Part shown: positions 49,625 through 59,400 of the stretch, piece after piece
Layout of the letters: every line of letters starts with the position of its first letter
How positions within the stretch are numbered: position 1 is the stretch's first letter
Source of the DNA: Bin52 sp965243345
GTDB lineage: Bacteria; Pseudomonadota; Alphaproteobacteria; Thalassobaculales; Thalassobaculaceae
Direction: 5' to 3'
DNA: 64,000 nucleotides
Assembly (NCBI GenBank): GCA_965243345.1
Contig: CBDEUR010000003.1
Location: forward strand, 1 to 64,000
Translations under genes and position numbers: made by a program
The notes under the pieces: model-generated
Database searches by the model: none
What the model saw: the letters and a program-made list of their open reading frames with translations, nothing else
Told to the model about the DNA's origin: nothing

Positions 49625-52600
49625 TCACCACCTGAACGTGCCGCGCAACACTGCCCTGTGCTCGACCGGCTCGGTGCCATTTGACGCCTCCTTCCGGGTG
49701 GCGCCGAGGTTGACCTCGAAGCCGGGATCACCGCGCACCGTCGAGGTCAGCCGCCAGCCGAGCCGGTAGTCCCGACCGACGCCCGAAAGACCGAAACCCA
49801 GGCTGGGCGTGCCGGTGAACCGGTCGCCGAACAACGCCATGCCGTAGCCGAGTTCGCCCTTGAGGCGCTGTTCCGCCTCGAACTCCCCGTCCGGCACAAG
49901 GCCCCGCGCATCGCGCGCGCTCCACAGCCGGTCGACGCCGCCTGACACCGCGCCGAAGGTCGGTGCCAGGCTGAACGAAAGTCCGCGTCCCGACGTCCCG
50001 GGGGCGAGGCGTAGGGTACCCGATGCCCCCCATTCGCCGTAGTCGGCATCCTCATGCGCGAGCAGTGCCCGGACACTCGCCTCCACGCTCAGCCCCGAGC
50101 CCGGATCGGCAAATGCCAGGCGCCCACCGAGCTCGACTCCGGTGCCGGTCTCCGCGTCGCCGCCATCGTGACGCAGCCCGAGTTCAAGGCCGGGCATCAG
50201 CGTGCCGCCACTCACCTGGAACACGTGGCTGCTCTCCAGCGCAAATCGCACCCGGCTCGCATCCGCCGTCGTCTCGCCCTCGTTCGAGACCGGCTCGGAT
50301 TCGGTCTCGACCCAGAACGCGTCCGCCTTGAGCGCGAGGTCGATGCCGCCGGCCTCGGCCGCCTGCAGCAGCGCGCCCCGGCCGCCCACGGCGGCGAGAC
50401 GCATCTCGATGTCGCTCCGGGTGATGCGCTCCGGCTGGCCGCGGTCGTTCGCCGCCTGCACGATGGTCATCTCCCCGGTGCCCCAGCCGGCGAGGGCCCA
50501 GGCCGAGACCCGGTCGGTCACGCCCACGCGCGCATAGGGGCTCACCGTCGTCATCGCGGTTTCGATGGTCCCGGTATCGACGTCCGGCTGGTCGAAGCTA
50601 CCCTCGCCCTCACTTACCGAGACCGCTACACCGGCCAGCAGGCGGTCCCACTGCGCGTCCGCGCCGAGGACGCCGGTGGTCACGTCGCCGTCGATGCTGG
50701 CCCTGCCCGCATCCGCCGGCGCCTCGCCGTCGAAGCCGCCCGTCGTCACCCGGCCCCAGGCCGCAAACTCCGGACCGGTCCCGTCGCCCTCACGGACGAG
50801 GTGGAAGTCGCTGCCGAGCAGCAACCCACGGCCCGACGGCATCCGCGCCGGCGCGCCATTCCGCGTCAGGGGCTCAACCGTGCCGAGGTCCGTCCCCGGC
50901 CAGCCGCCGTCCCCGTATCCCGATCCGGGGGATGCGTCGGTGTCTGCAGGTGCCGGCCCGTCCGGCGCGCCGAACGCACGCGCGATCGAAGTCAGCGCCT
51001 CGTTCAGCGCCGCGTCATCGGGCCCGGCAAGGTCGAAGCTCCTGCCGCCCACCGTGACCTGCCCGCCGGAAAGCGGGTCCGCCAGCCGGTCGGAGACTGC
51101 CATTGTCACGTGGTCCGCCACCGTGCGCCCGAAGCGCGACAGCCACATCCTCTGCAACGGATCGCTGTTCTCGATCGTCCCTGTTGCCTCGCCGTCGCCG
51201 ATCGCCGCCCCCCGCGGGTTCGTCAGTTTCAGCGTGAAGGTCTCCTCGCCCTCGTCGACGGCGTCGTCGAGCAGCGGCACCGAGACCGTCTTCCCGAGCT
51301 CGCCCGCGGCGAAGGTGAGCGTGCCGCCGGTGAAGGTATAGTCCTCGCCCGCCGTCGCCGTGCCGTCCCGGGTCGCGTAGTCCACCGTGACCGTGCCGGA
51401 CGCCGCCCGGCTGAGTGTCACCATGAACGCCAGCGCCTCGTCCGCCTCGCTGGCGCCGGCGTCCGCGACCGAGAGCGCCACCGGACCCCGCACCGTCGCG
51501 GTGAGCGCGCTCGTGAGCTTCCGCCCGTCCGGCGTGCAGATCGCACCGGATGCCGAACAGTCCGCAGTCGCCGGCAGGATGATGGTCACGTCGTCCACCC
51601 CGTCGGGACGCACCTGCACCGTCACACGGCGGATCTGCCCGGCCACCGCGCGCTTCACCGCCACGACCTTGCCGTTGGTCACCGAGAGTGCCGCCTGGAC
51701 CGCCGTCAGCCTGAGCCCCGCCACCTCCTCGCTGAACCGGATCTCGAACGCGAACCGCCGGCTGCCGTCGTGCCCGGCCGCCATCCCGTGGAACGAAGCC
51801 GTAAGCGGCGGCAGCGCCACCGGCGCCGTCGCGTCGCTGGTCAGCGACTCCGCGAACCCGGCATCGTCGGTGAAGCTCACCCGTACCCTGATCGCCGCAC
51901 CCGCGTCCGCGTCGACGAGCGTGTAGGTCGAAGCCGTCGCCCCGGCGATGTCGGTGCCGGTCCCGTCGCGCACCGACACCCACTGGTACGCGAACGTCGC
52001 ATTGGTCAGCCCATCCGCGTCGGCGATGCCGGCGGTCGACGCGGTGAGCGTCCCGCCCACCTGTGCCGTGCCCGAGATGGTCGGCGCCCCGGTCGCCGGC
52101 GCATTCGGACCCGGTACCGTCGCCGAGAGGGCCGCGAGCTTCTTGCCGCCGGACGCGCAGATCGCGCCCGCCGCCGAGCAATCCGTCGTCGCCGCCAGCG
52201 CCACGGTAACCGCCCCGGCCCCGGCCGGGCGCGCCCGCACCGTCACGCGGCGGTTCTCGCCCCGCACCGTGCGCTTCACGTCCACCAGGCGCCCGCCGGT
52301 GACCGAGAGCGCGGCCTCGACCGCCGTCAGCCGCAGCCCCGCGACCTCCTCGCTGAAGCGGACCTCGAACTCGAAGCGCTTCTTGCCGTCATGTGCATCG
52401 GGCAGGCCGTGGAACGATGCCGTCAGCGCCGCGGGACCCGCAACCGTCGCCGACACCGAGCTTTCGAGCGTGCGGCCCCCGTCCATGCAGATGGCACCGG
52501 CGGCCGAGCAGTCCGTCGCCGCGGCAAGCGCCACCGTCACGTCCCCGGACGAGGCCGGGCGCACCCGGACCGTGAGGCGGCGGTTCTGCCCGGCCACCGC

Positions 52601-54712
52601 GCGCCGCACGTCCACCAGCCGGCCGCCGGTGACCGAGAGCGCCCCGGCCTCGAACGCCGTCAGCCGCAACCCCTGGAACTCCCGGCTGAACCGGATCTCG
52701 AAGCTGAACAGCCCGCTGCCGTCGTGCGCCGCCGGCAGCCCGTGGAACGACGCCGTCAGCGGCGCCGGCGCCACCTGCGCCGTCGCGTCGCTGGTCAGCG
52801 ACTCCGCGAACCCGGCGTCGTCGGTGAAGCTCGCGCGCACCTTCACCGCCGCACCCACGTCCGACGGGCCGGGCACGTAGCTGGAGGAGGTCGCCCCGGC
52901 GATGTCGGTGTCGGTCCCGTTCGCACTCGACACCCACTGGAACGCGAAGGCCGCGCCGGTGAGACCGTCGGCGTCGGCGATGTCGTCGCTCGATGCCCGC
53001 AGCGTCTCGCCCGCGCGCGCCAGGCCCGAGATGGTCGGGGCGCCCGTCGCCTCGAAGCCGATCACCTCCGCAACCGTGATCGTGGCGGTCTGGCTCGCCG
53101 CATCCGCCGTGTCGGCCGCGCTCGGGGACGACTTCAGCGAGTAGGCTCCGTCGGCATCGTCGGCGGTGTAGGTGAACCGGTAGGTCCCGAGCGTCGTCGG
53201 CGTCCCCCGCACCGTGCGCGTCGCCGCATCGAAGACGAGCCCCGCCGGCAGTTCGCTCACCGCGTAGGCATAGGGGACCGTGATGGTGTCGCCGCGGGCG
53301 TCGGTGTAGGTCGTGTCGCCGCCGCTCGCCGCCGGCAGCACCCACCTGGCCGGCGCGCCCACCGCCATGTTCCTGCGGCTCGCCGTCGCGGCGAACCGCG
53401 GGGCGGCGGTGTTCGCGGGGGGCTTTCCCTTGAGCACGACATGCGTGCTCGCCGAGGCCCCGTGCGGGTCCCTCGCCGTCACGTCCACCCGGATGTCCGT
53501 CGCCTCGTGCGCGGTGACGCCGCGGAAGTACAGCCTCCCCTGGCTTCCCCCTTCCGGGCTGCCCGGCGCCGCGATGCGGGGAAAGCCGTCGAAGAAGCGC
53601 AGGTTCCCCGGCAGGGTGTAGGAGGTCGAGTAGGTCAGTGCATCGCCGTCCGGGTCCTCGAACATCGGCGCCATCCGGTCGGAGCCCGAACACCGGCCGC
53701 GGCCCGCCAGGGGAGCGGTGCTGATCAGGGCGTTGGTGGCGAGGTTCAGCGTCGCGAACGCGGTGTCCGACGTCTTCTCCTCGCAGCCGTCGCTGCCGGA
53801 GAGCTGCAGCAGCCGCGGCGCGGTGTTCGACGAGCCCGTGGTGGCGCTGCCCGAGTCCGACCACGGACCCGGCCCGACGCCGTTCGCCGCCCGCACCTGC
53901 ACCCGGTAGGCGGTGCCCTGCGCCAGCCCGGTGATCGTCGCCGTGGTCGCCGTGCCGGTATGGGTGTGGCCGCCCGTCTCACCCTCCTCGACCCAGTCCG
54001 CAGGGTCCGCCGGATCCGTATCGCCCGCGTAGTAGCGCAGGTCGTAGTCCGTGTCTGTCGGAACGCTGTTCCAGCTCACCGACAGGCTGCCCGGGGCGGT
54101 CCCGTCGCTCACCGTCGGCGCGGCCGGGATGCCCGGCAGTCTGATGTCGTAGCCCCTGACGGCGATCTTCAGTGGCCAGTCTATCTTGCGCCAATGGCCG
54201 CCATCGACGGGGCGGACATTGCCCCATGAAATGATGAACCCGGCCTCTTCCGCGCTCGTATTCGCTCGGACGATCTGGGGATTCCTGCCGCCCGCGTTCT
54301 GCACGTCGACCACCACGGCGTAGAGACTATTCGGATACAACGGGATGCCGTCGCCTTGGGCCGTGAACGTGTTGACCCCGGCGCGCAGCGAGGGCGGGTT
54401 CGTCAGCGTGCCCACGTGGCCGAGCGGGTAGAACGGGTACGGCCTCGCCTTGTGGATGCTCACGGTGTAGGTCGCCTCCGGTGTCTCCGACGGCTCGGCG
54501 ACAACAAACTCGATGTCGACGCTGGTCACCCTCCAGCCGTTTCCCCCTCCGATGTAGAACGTCTGGGAGGAATCAACGTCGAAGCCGACAGTTAGGTGAG
54601 AGTTCTGCTGCCCGATATTGCTTGCCACGGCGACGATCGCGTCCGCCGCCGCCGCCGGAGTGGGGACGGCGACGAGGGCCGCGAGCCCCAGCGCCGCCGC
54701 CCACGCGCCCAC
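49625..54712 (-). CDS. Giant multi-domain autotransporter (Fn3, repeat modules, Calx-beta, C-terminal beta-barrel)
   Basis: About 1695 residues. A signal-like hydrophobic segment (WAAALGLAALVAVPTPAAAA) is followed in order by: a beta-rich domain like those in the adhesin at the right edge (FYIGGGNGWRVTSVDIEF); an Fn3 domain (TAYRVQVRAANGVGPGPWSD); putative Ig domains (GLVFDAATRTVRGTPTTLGT); an Ig-like GAPTISG repeat; two LTASFHG modules; a second GAPTISG repeat; a third LTASFHG module; a Calx-beta domain (TVTVDYATRDGTATAGEDYT); the linker RMWLSRFGRTVADHV; and an outer-membrane barrel of about 270 residues ending RGTFRW. Predicted a surface adhesin. The frame is open to 55138. No good start precedes the signal, so the GTG at 54712 is a minimum start. 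Confidence 0.85.
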   Translation of the reverse strand: MGAWAAALGLAALVAVPTPAAAADAIVAVASNIGQQNSHLTVGFDVDSSQTFYIGGGNGWRVTSVDIEFVVAEPSETPEATYTVSIHKARPYPFYPLGHVGTLTNPPSLRAGVNTFTAQGDGIPLYPNSLYAVVVDVQNAGGRNPQIVRANTSAEEAGFIISWGNVRPVDGGHWRKIDWPLKIAVRGYDIRLPGIPAAPTVSDGTAPGSLSVSWNSVPTDTDYDLRYYAGDTDPADPADWVEEGETGGHTHTGTATTATITGLAQGTAYRVQVRAANGVGPGPWSDSGSATTGSSNTAPRLLQLSGSDGCEEKTSDTAFATLNLATNALISTAPLAGRGRCSGSDRMAPMFEDPDGDALTYSTSYTLPGNLRFFDGFPRIAAPGSPEGGSQGRLYFRGVTAHEATDIRVDVTARDPHGASASTHVVLKGKPPANTAAPRFAATASRRNMAVGAPARWVLPAASGGDTTYTDARGDTITVPYAYAVSELPAGLVFDAATRTVRGTPTTLGTYRFTYTADDADGAYSLKSSPSAADTADAASQTATITVAEVIGFEATGAPTISGLARAGETLRASSDDIADADGLTGAAFAFQWVSSANGTDTDIAGATSSSYVPGPSDVGAAVKVRASFTDDAGFAESLTSDATAQVAPAPLTASFHGLPAAHDGSGLFSFEIRFSREFQGLRLTAFEAGALSVTGGRLVDVRRAVAGQNRRLTVRVRPASSGDVTVALAAATDCSAAGAICMDGGRTLESSVSATVAGPAALTASFHGLPDAHDGKKRFEFEVRFSEEVAGLRLTAVEAALSVTGGRLVDVKRTVRGENRRVTVRARPAGAGAVTVALAATTDCSAAGAICASGGKKLAALSATVPGPNAPATGAPTISGTAQVGGTLTASTAGIADADGLTNATFAYQWVSVRDGTGTDIAGATASTYTLVDADAGAAIRVRVSFTDDAGFAESLTSDATAPVALPPLTASFHGMAAGHDGSRRFAFEIRFSEEVAGLRLTAVQAALSVTNGKVVAVKRAVAGQIRRVTVQVRPDGVDDVTIILPATADCSASGAICTPDGRKLTSALTATVRGPVALSVADAGASEADEALAFMVTLSRAASGTVTVDYATRDGTATAGEDYTFTGGTLTFAAGELGKTVSVPLLDDAVDEGEETFTLKLTNPRGAAIGDGEATGTIENSDPLQRMWLSRFGRTVADHVTMAVSDRLADPLSGGQVTVGGRSFDLAGPDDAALNEALTSIARAFGAPDGPAPADTDASPGSGYGDGGWPGTDLGTVEPLTRNGAPARMPSGRGLLLGSDFHLVREGDGTGPEFAAWGRVTTGGFDGEAPADAGRASIDGDVTTGVLGADAQWDRLLAGVAVSVSEGEGSFDQPDVDTGTIETAMTTVSPYARVGVTDRVSAWALAGWGTGEMTIVQAANDRGQPERITRSDIEMRLAAVGGRGALLQAAEAGGIDLALKADAFWVETESEPVSNEGETTADASRVRFALESSHVFQVSGGTLMPGLELGLRHDGGDAETGTGVELGGRLAFADPGSGLSVEASVRALLAHEDADYGEWGASGTLRLAPGTSGRGLSFSLAPTFGAVSGGVDRLWSARDARGLVPDGEFEAEQRLKGELGYGMALFGDRFTGTPSLGFGLSGVGRDYRLGWRLTSTVRGDPGFEVNLGATRKEASNGTEPVEHRAVLRGTFRW
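51482..51805 (-). repeat. LTASFHG/DCSAxGAIC module, copy 3 of the giant autotransporter
   Basis: About 108 residues from PPLTASFHGMAAGHDG to the end of LTATVRGP. The core RFSEEVAGLRLTAVQAALSV and the Cys pair in ADCSASGAICTPDG recur in four other copies in the window. Confidence 0.85.
52106..52426 (-). repeat. LTASFHG/DCSAxGAIC module, copy 2 of the giant autotransporter
   Basis: 107 residues starting LTASFHGLPDAHDGKKRFEF, with TTDCSAAGAICASGGKKL near the end and closing with SATVPGP. It directly follows copy 1 in the protein, making a tandem. Confidence 0.85.
52433..52759 (-). repeat. LTASFHG/DCSAxGAIC module, copy 1 of the giant autotransporter
   Basis: 109 residues starting LTASFHGLPAAHDGSGLFSF, with RFSREFQGLRLTAFEAGALS and ATDCSAAGAICMDGGRTL. 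It is the most divergent in the first half (SREFQG instead of SEEVAG). Confidence 0.85.
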
Positions 54713-55896
54713 CCGGGAGCCAAAGCGCCGCCGGATGCTGCGGAACCTGGAAAGGGAAACAGGCGCCGCTGGAGGGCGCAGGGGAAAGGCTGGGCGGCGA
54801 GACTCGCGCTCTCGCCGGGCGGCGCCGGCGCGGCCAATGGCGTCAGACGTACAACGGAAGTGCGGGAGGCGTCGAAAGAGCCACCCGTACGCAGCTCGGC
54901 TCTCGGCTCCCAAAGCACTGCGCGCCTCGTTGCGCTCGACGCGGCGTCGCCAGACGCCGGACACGCGATCTCCGCGCCCGTACGGTGCGCCCACGCGTCC
55001 AGTACGCGCGACGGTCATTCCGATCTCAGTGTCGCCGAAGTGCATTCGCTCACCCTCCGCGACGGTGAACGCAAGCTCAGGGGAGCCCTTGCAGGAATCA
55101 GAGTATCCAGGCCCAAGCCCTTGTAAATCCTCCCACATGGTAGGTGTCGGAGGTCCGCCGGGGCGCTGACGAAGGCGGCGGAAGGAGGGTGTAGCCGGTT
55201 GCCGCCCAGCGCAACGGCAGCCGTCAGCGCCTGCTGGATCAGGACGAACCGGTGAACGTGCGGCAGCAAGCGCGCGATCGACCCGTGTTGGACCAGGTGC
55301 CGGTTGCGACCAGAGACCGGGTCATCGACTCTCCGGACCATGCGCCGCCCGTCTGCCCCGTTGAAGCGCGCGGTCGGTGTCATTCCGCCCACCGAGGCCG
55401 CGCAGGCCCTCATCGCCGCACTGCCCGGACCCCACCGCCGGCCAGCCCACCGCATCCGGCATCGGGATGCCTGCCAGGAAGGGCGAGAACGGACCGTCCC
55501 GCGCGACGGGGTTCATCCGCGCCTCGATCCACCATGGCTCGTTCGCCGCAAGTTTCTCGTCTGACGGGATGCGCACCGGAAAGGGCGATCCCGTCCCCGA
55601 ACGCCGGGGGTTCCACAAGCGCCTCCCGGGCCACCCGAAACGTTGAGCGCAACACGCTCACGCGTGCTGCAGGCAACGACGACTTGCTCCTCAACGTGAT
55701 CCGCGGAGCTGCATGACAGGCTCAAAAGCAATTGCCCTGTACGCACGCTGGACGTCCCGGGACCGCGGTTCACCACAGCCCGGCCCTGCGGCCATCAAGC
55801 CGCCATCGCCGTTTGCAGCAGGAGCGTGCCGTATCGGGCGCGCACGGCCGCTTTCGCTGTCACAGCCTCGCACCCGGACGGGTCGCGAAGGCCGGC
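54713..55896. other. Region between the giant autotransporter signal segment and HU copy 2
   Basis: The minus frame of the autotransporter stays open from 54712 to the ATG at 55138, but its translation (Arg/Gly/Ala-rich) looks noncoding. An ATG at residue 32 of that frame has a good GGAGGG site, so the true 5' end is uncertain. From 55139 to 55896 no gene, RNA or repeat was recognised. The autotransporter promoter is expected here. Confidence 0.4.
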
Positions 55897-56184
55897 CTAC
55901 GACCCGCCTTGCTCCTTCACGGCGTCTCTGAGCGGCTTTCCGGCCCTGAATGTCGGCGCCCTGGACGCCTTGATCCGCATCCATCCGCCGGTTCCCGGGT
56001 TGCGCCAGGTGCGGTCGGGGTGGGTCTTGACCCCGAACACCCCGAAGCCGACCACCCGCACCTCCTCGCCGCCTGCCAGCACCTCGGCGATGACCTCGAA
56101 CACGGCGTCCACGACCTCTGCCGCCGCCGGTCTTGCGAGCCCGGTCCGCCCGGCCACGCGGGCGGCAATCTCCGACTTGTTCAC
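55897..56184 (-). CDS. HU/IHF-family DNA-binding protein, copy 2
   Basis: This 95-residue HU-like protein, beginning MNKSEIAARVAGRTGLARPA with a GTG start and GGGGAG upstream, has core AEVVDAVFEVIAEVLAGGEE, GFGVFGV, a beta-arm TWRNPGTGGWMRIKASRA with the tip Asn-Pro, and ends FRAGKPLRDAVKEQGGS. It is diverged from copy 1 (49297) outside the HU signature, including a Trp in each arm flank. It follows the second autotransporter by about 230 bp on the same strand, mirroring copy 1. It should bind and bend DNA; any specific role in the adhesin region is inference. Confidence 0.92.
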   Translation of the reverse strand: MNKSEIAARVAGRTGLARPAAAEVVDAVFEVIAEVLAGGEEVRVVGFGVFGVKTHPDRTWRNPGTGGWMRIKASRAPTFRAGKPLRDAVKEQGGS

Positions 56185-56414
56185 CCGGTCACTCCCCGTA
56201 CTGCCGCCTTCGCCAAACGCCCGGACAGACCCGGCCGCGGCATGCGCCGCGGCCGGGCCGCCGCCAGGCCGGACCGGGCCCACATCCTCTGTTCGGGCCC
56301 ACACCGTTCGCCGTCGCTCCGGCGCGTGACAAGTCCGGCTTGACGTCCCCTACCTGCGCGCGGCCACGCGAACGCCGCCGACCCCGTCAGAACGGGGACC
56401 GGCGCCCGCCGTGC

Positions 56415-59400
56415 TCACCAGCGGATGCCCGCGCGCAGCATGACCCCGTGCCCGACCTGCGTTCCGGCGCCGCTGGCGTTCGCCGCCTCGTTCCGGGTGG
56501 CATCGAGGCTCACTTCGAAGCCGGGATCGCCCCGGCCCGCCGGGGCGAGCCGCCAGCCGAGCCGGTAGTCGCGCGCGCCGCGCGCAAGCCCCAGGCCCAG
56601 GCCGGGCGTGCCGGTCCACCGGTCGCCGAACAGCGAAAGCCCGTAGCCGATCTCGCCCGCAAGGCGGTGTCCGGCCTCGAACGTCCCTTCCGGTGCGAGG
56701 CCCCGCGCATCGAGCGCCGACCACAGCCGGTCCGCGCCGCCCGACGCCGCCCCCCAGGCGGGGCTGAGGCTGAAGGAGAGGCCGCGTCCCGACGCCCCGG
56801 GGGCGAGGCGCAACGCGCCCGAGGCCCCCCATTCCCGGTAGTCCGAGTCCTCGTGGGCGACCAGCGCGCGCACGCTCGCCTCCACGCCCAGGCGCGAGCC
56901 CGGACCGGCATACGCCACGCGCCCGCCGAGCTCGACACCGGTCCCGGTCTCGGCGTCGCCGCCGTCATGGCGCAGCCCGAGCTCGAGGCCGGGCGTCAGC
57001 GTGCCGCCGCCCACCCGGAACGCCCGGCCGGCCTCGAGCACCAGCCGCGTCCGGCTCGCCTCCGCACTGGTCTCACCCTCGTTCGAGACCGCCTGCGACG
57101 TCGTCTTGACCAGGAACGCGTCCGCCTTGAGTGCGAGCTCCATGCCGTTGGCCTCGTCCGGCTGCAGCAGCGTGCCCCGTCCGCCCACGGCGGCGAGGCG
57201 CATCCCGAGGTCGGTCCGGGTCGTCCGCTCCGGCTGACCGCGGTCGTTCGCCGCCTGCACGATGGTCATCTCCCCGCTGCCCCAGCCGGCGAGCCCCCAG
57301 ACCGAGACCCGGTCGGTCACGGCCACGCGCGCATAGGGGCTCACCGCCGTCATCGAGCTCTCGATGCTGCCCGTGTCCACCTCCGGTTGTGCGAAGCTGC
57401 CCTCGCCCTCGCTCGCCGAGACCGCCACACCGGCCAGCAGGCGCTTCCACTGCGCGTCCGCGCCGAGGATGCCGGTGGTCACGTGGCCGTCGATGCGCAC
57501 CGTGCCGCCGTCCGCCGGCGCCTCGCCGTCGAAGCCGCCGGTCGTCACCCGGCCCCAGGCCGCAAGCCCCGGACCGGTCCCCTCGCCCTCGCGCACGAGG
57601 TGGAACGCGCTGCCCAACAGCAGCTCGCGGCCCGACGGCGTTCGAGCCGGTGCGCTGTTCGGCGTCGGGGACCGACCGATCCCGAGGCCCGTCCCCGGCC
57701 GGCCGCCGTCCCCGTATCCCGATCCGGGGGATGCGCCGCCGTCCGCCGGCGCACCCATCGCGCGGGCGATCGAGGTCAGGGTCTCCCCGAGCAGCGCCGT
57801 GTCATCGGACCCGGAGAGCTCGAGGCTCTGGCCGCCCACCGTCACCCGGGCACCGGCAAGCGGGGTCGCCAGCCGGTCGGAGACCGCCGAAGTCACGTGG
57901 TCCGCCACCGTGCGCCCGAAGCGCGCGAGCCACATCCTCTGCAGCGGGTCGGAGTTCTCGATCGTCCCCGTCGCCTCGCCGTCGCCGATCACAGCGCCTT
58001 GCGGGTTCATCAGCTTCAGCGTGACGGTCTCCTCGCCCTCGTCGATGGCGTCGTCGAGGATCGGCACGCTTACCGTCTTCTCCAGCTCGCCCGCGGCATA
58101 GCTCAGCGTGCCGCGGGTAAACGTGTAGTCCTCGCCCGCCGTCGCCGTGCCGTTGCGGGTCGCGTAGTCCACCGTCACCGTGCCGGACGCCGCCCGGCTG
58201 AGCGTGACCGTGAACGCCAGCGCCTCGTCCGCCTCGCCGGCGCGGGCATCCGCGACCGAGAGCGCCACCGGGCCGCGCACCGTGGCGATGAGCGCGCTCG
58301 CAAGCTTCCGCCCGTCGGGCGTGCAGATCGCGCCCGCCGCCGAACAGTCCGCCGTCGCCGGCAGGCTCACCGTCACGTCGTCCACCCCGTCGGGGCGCAC
58401 CTGCACCGTCAGGCGACGGTTCTGCCCGGCCACCGCGCGCCTCACCGCCACCACCCGGCCATTGCTCACCGAGAGCGCCGCCTGGACCGCCGGCAGGCGC
58501 AGGCCCGCGACCTCCTCGCTGAACCGCAGCTCGAACTCGAACCGCTTCGCACCGTCATGCTCCGCCGGAAGCCCCGCGAACCGCGCCGTCAGCGCCGGCA
58601 GGGCCACCGCCGCGGTCATGGCGAAGTCCGCCACCCGGTTGCCGGCGGCGTCGCGCAGGAAGTCCGAGGCCGAGTAGCTCACCGTCACCGTCTGCCCGGC
58701 GACGGCCGGGTGGGTCTTCGAGATCTCCAGCGAGACCGTGCGCCGGTCCGAGAGCCGCGCCCGGTTCGGGTGGTGCCGCAGCCCGGTCCCGTCGATGGTC
58801 CACTGGGCCTTGAACCACGCGGTCGTCGCGGGTTCCGCCAGGTCCTCGTCGAAGCTCACCGTCATGAGGCTGCCGTCCACCGCCGCGCCCACCGGCGTCG
58901 GCGGGGTGGTGTCCGCCGGGCCCGGCACCGTCGCCGAGACCGCCGCGAGCTTCCGGCCGCCCTTCCCGCAGATCGCGCCCGCCACCGCGCAGTCCGCCGT
59001 CGCCGCCAGCGCCAGGGTCACCGCCCCGGCCCCGGCCGGGCGCACCCTGAGCGTCATCCTGCCGTTCTTCCCCCGCACCGTGCGCCTCACGTCGATCAGC
59101 CGCCCGCCGGTGACCGAGAGCGCCGCCTCGACCGACGCCAGCGTCAGCCCCGCGACCTCCTCGCCGAAGCGCAGCTCGAAGCCGAACAGGGCGCTGGCGT
59201 CATGCGCCGCCGGCAGGCCGTGGAACGACGCCGTCAGCGCCCGCGTCCCCGGCGCCCCCACGTTCAGCGTGAAGCTGTCGATCTGCTCGCCGGACGCGGT
59301 CCACAGCCCCTCGCCCGACCACGGCCAGGTGTAGTCCACCGTTGCCGTCTCGCCGGCGGCGAGCGCGCGCGCGAGCCCGAGGGCCACACCCCTGCCGCTC

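Noticed and set aside
54713..55138. N-terminal extension of the giant autotransporter starting at the ATG at 55138
   Set aside because: It would put 140 Arg/Gly-rich residues before the signal segment. The translation looks noncoding and lacks a ribosome site at 55138, so it was left outside the called CDS although the frame is open.
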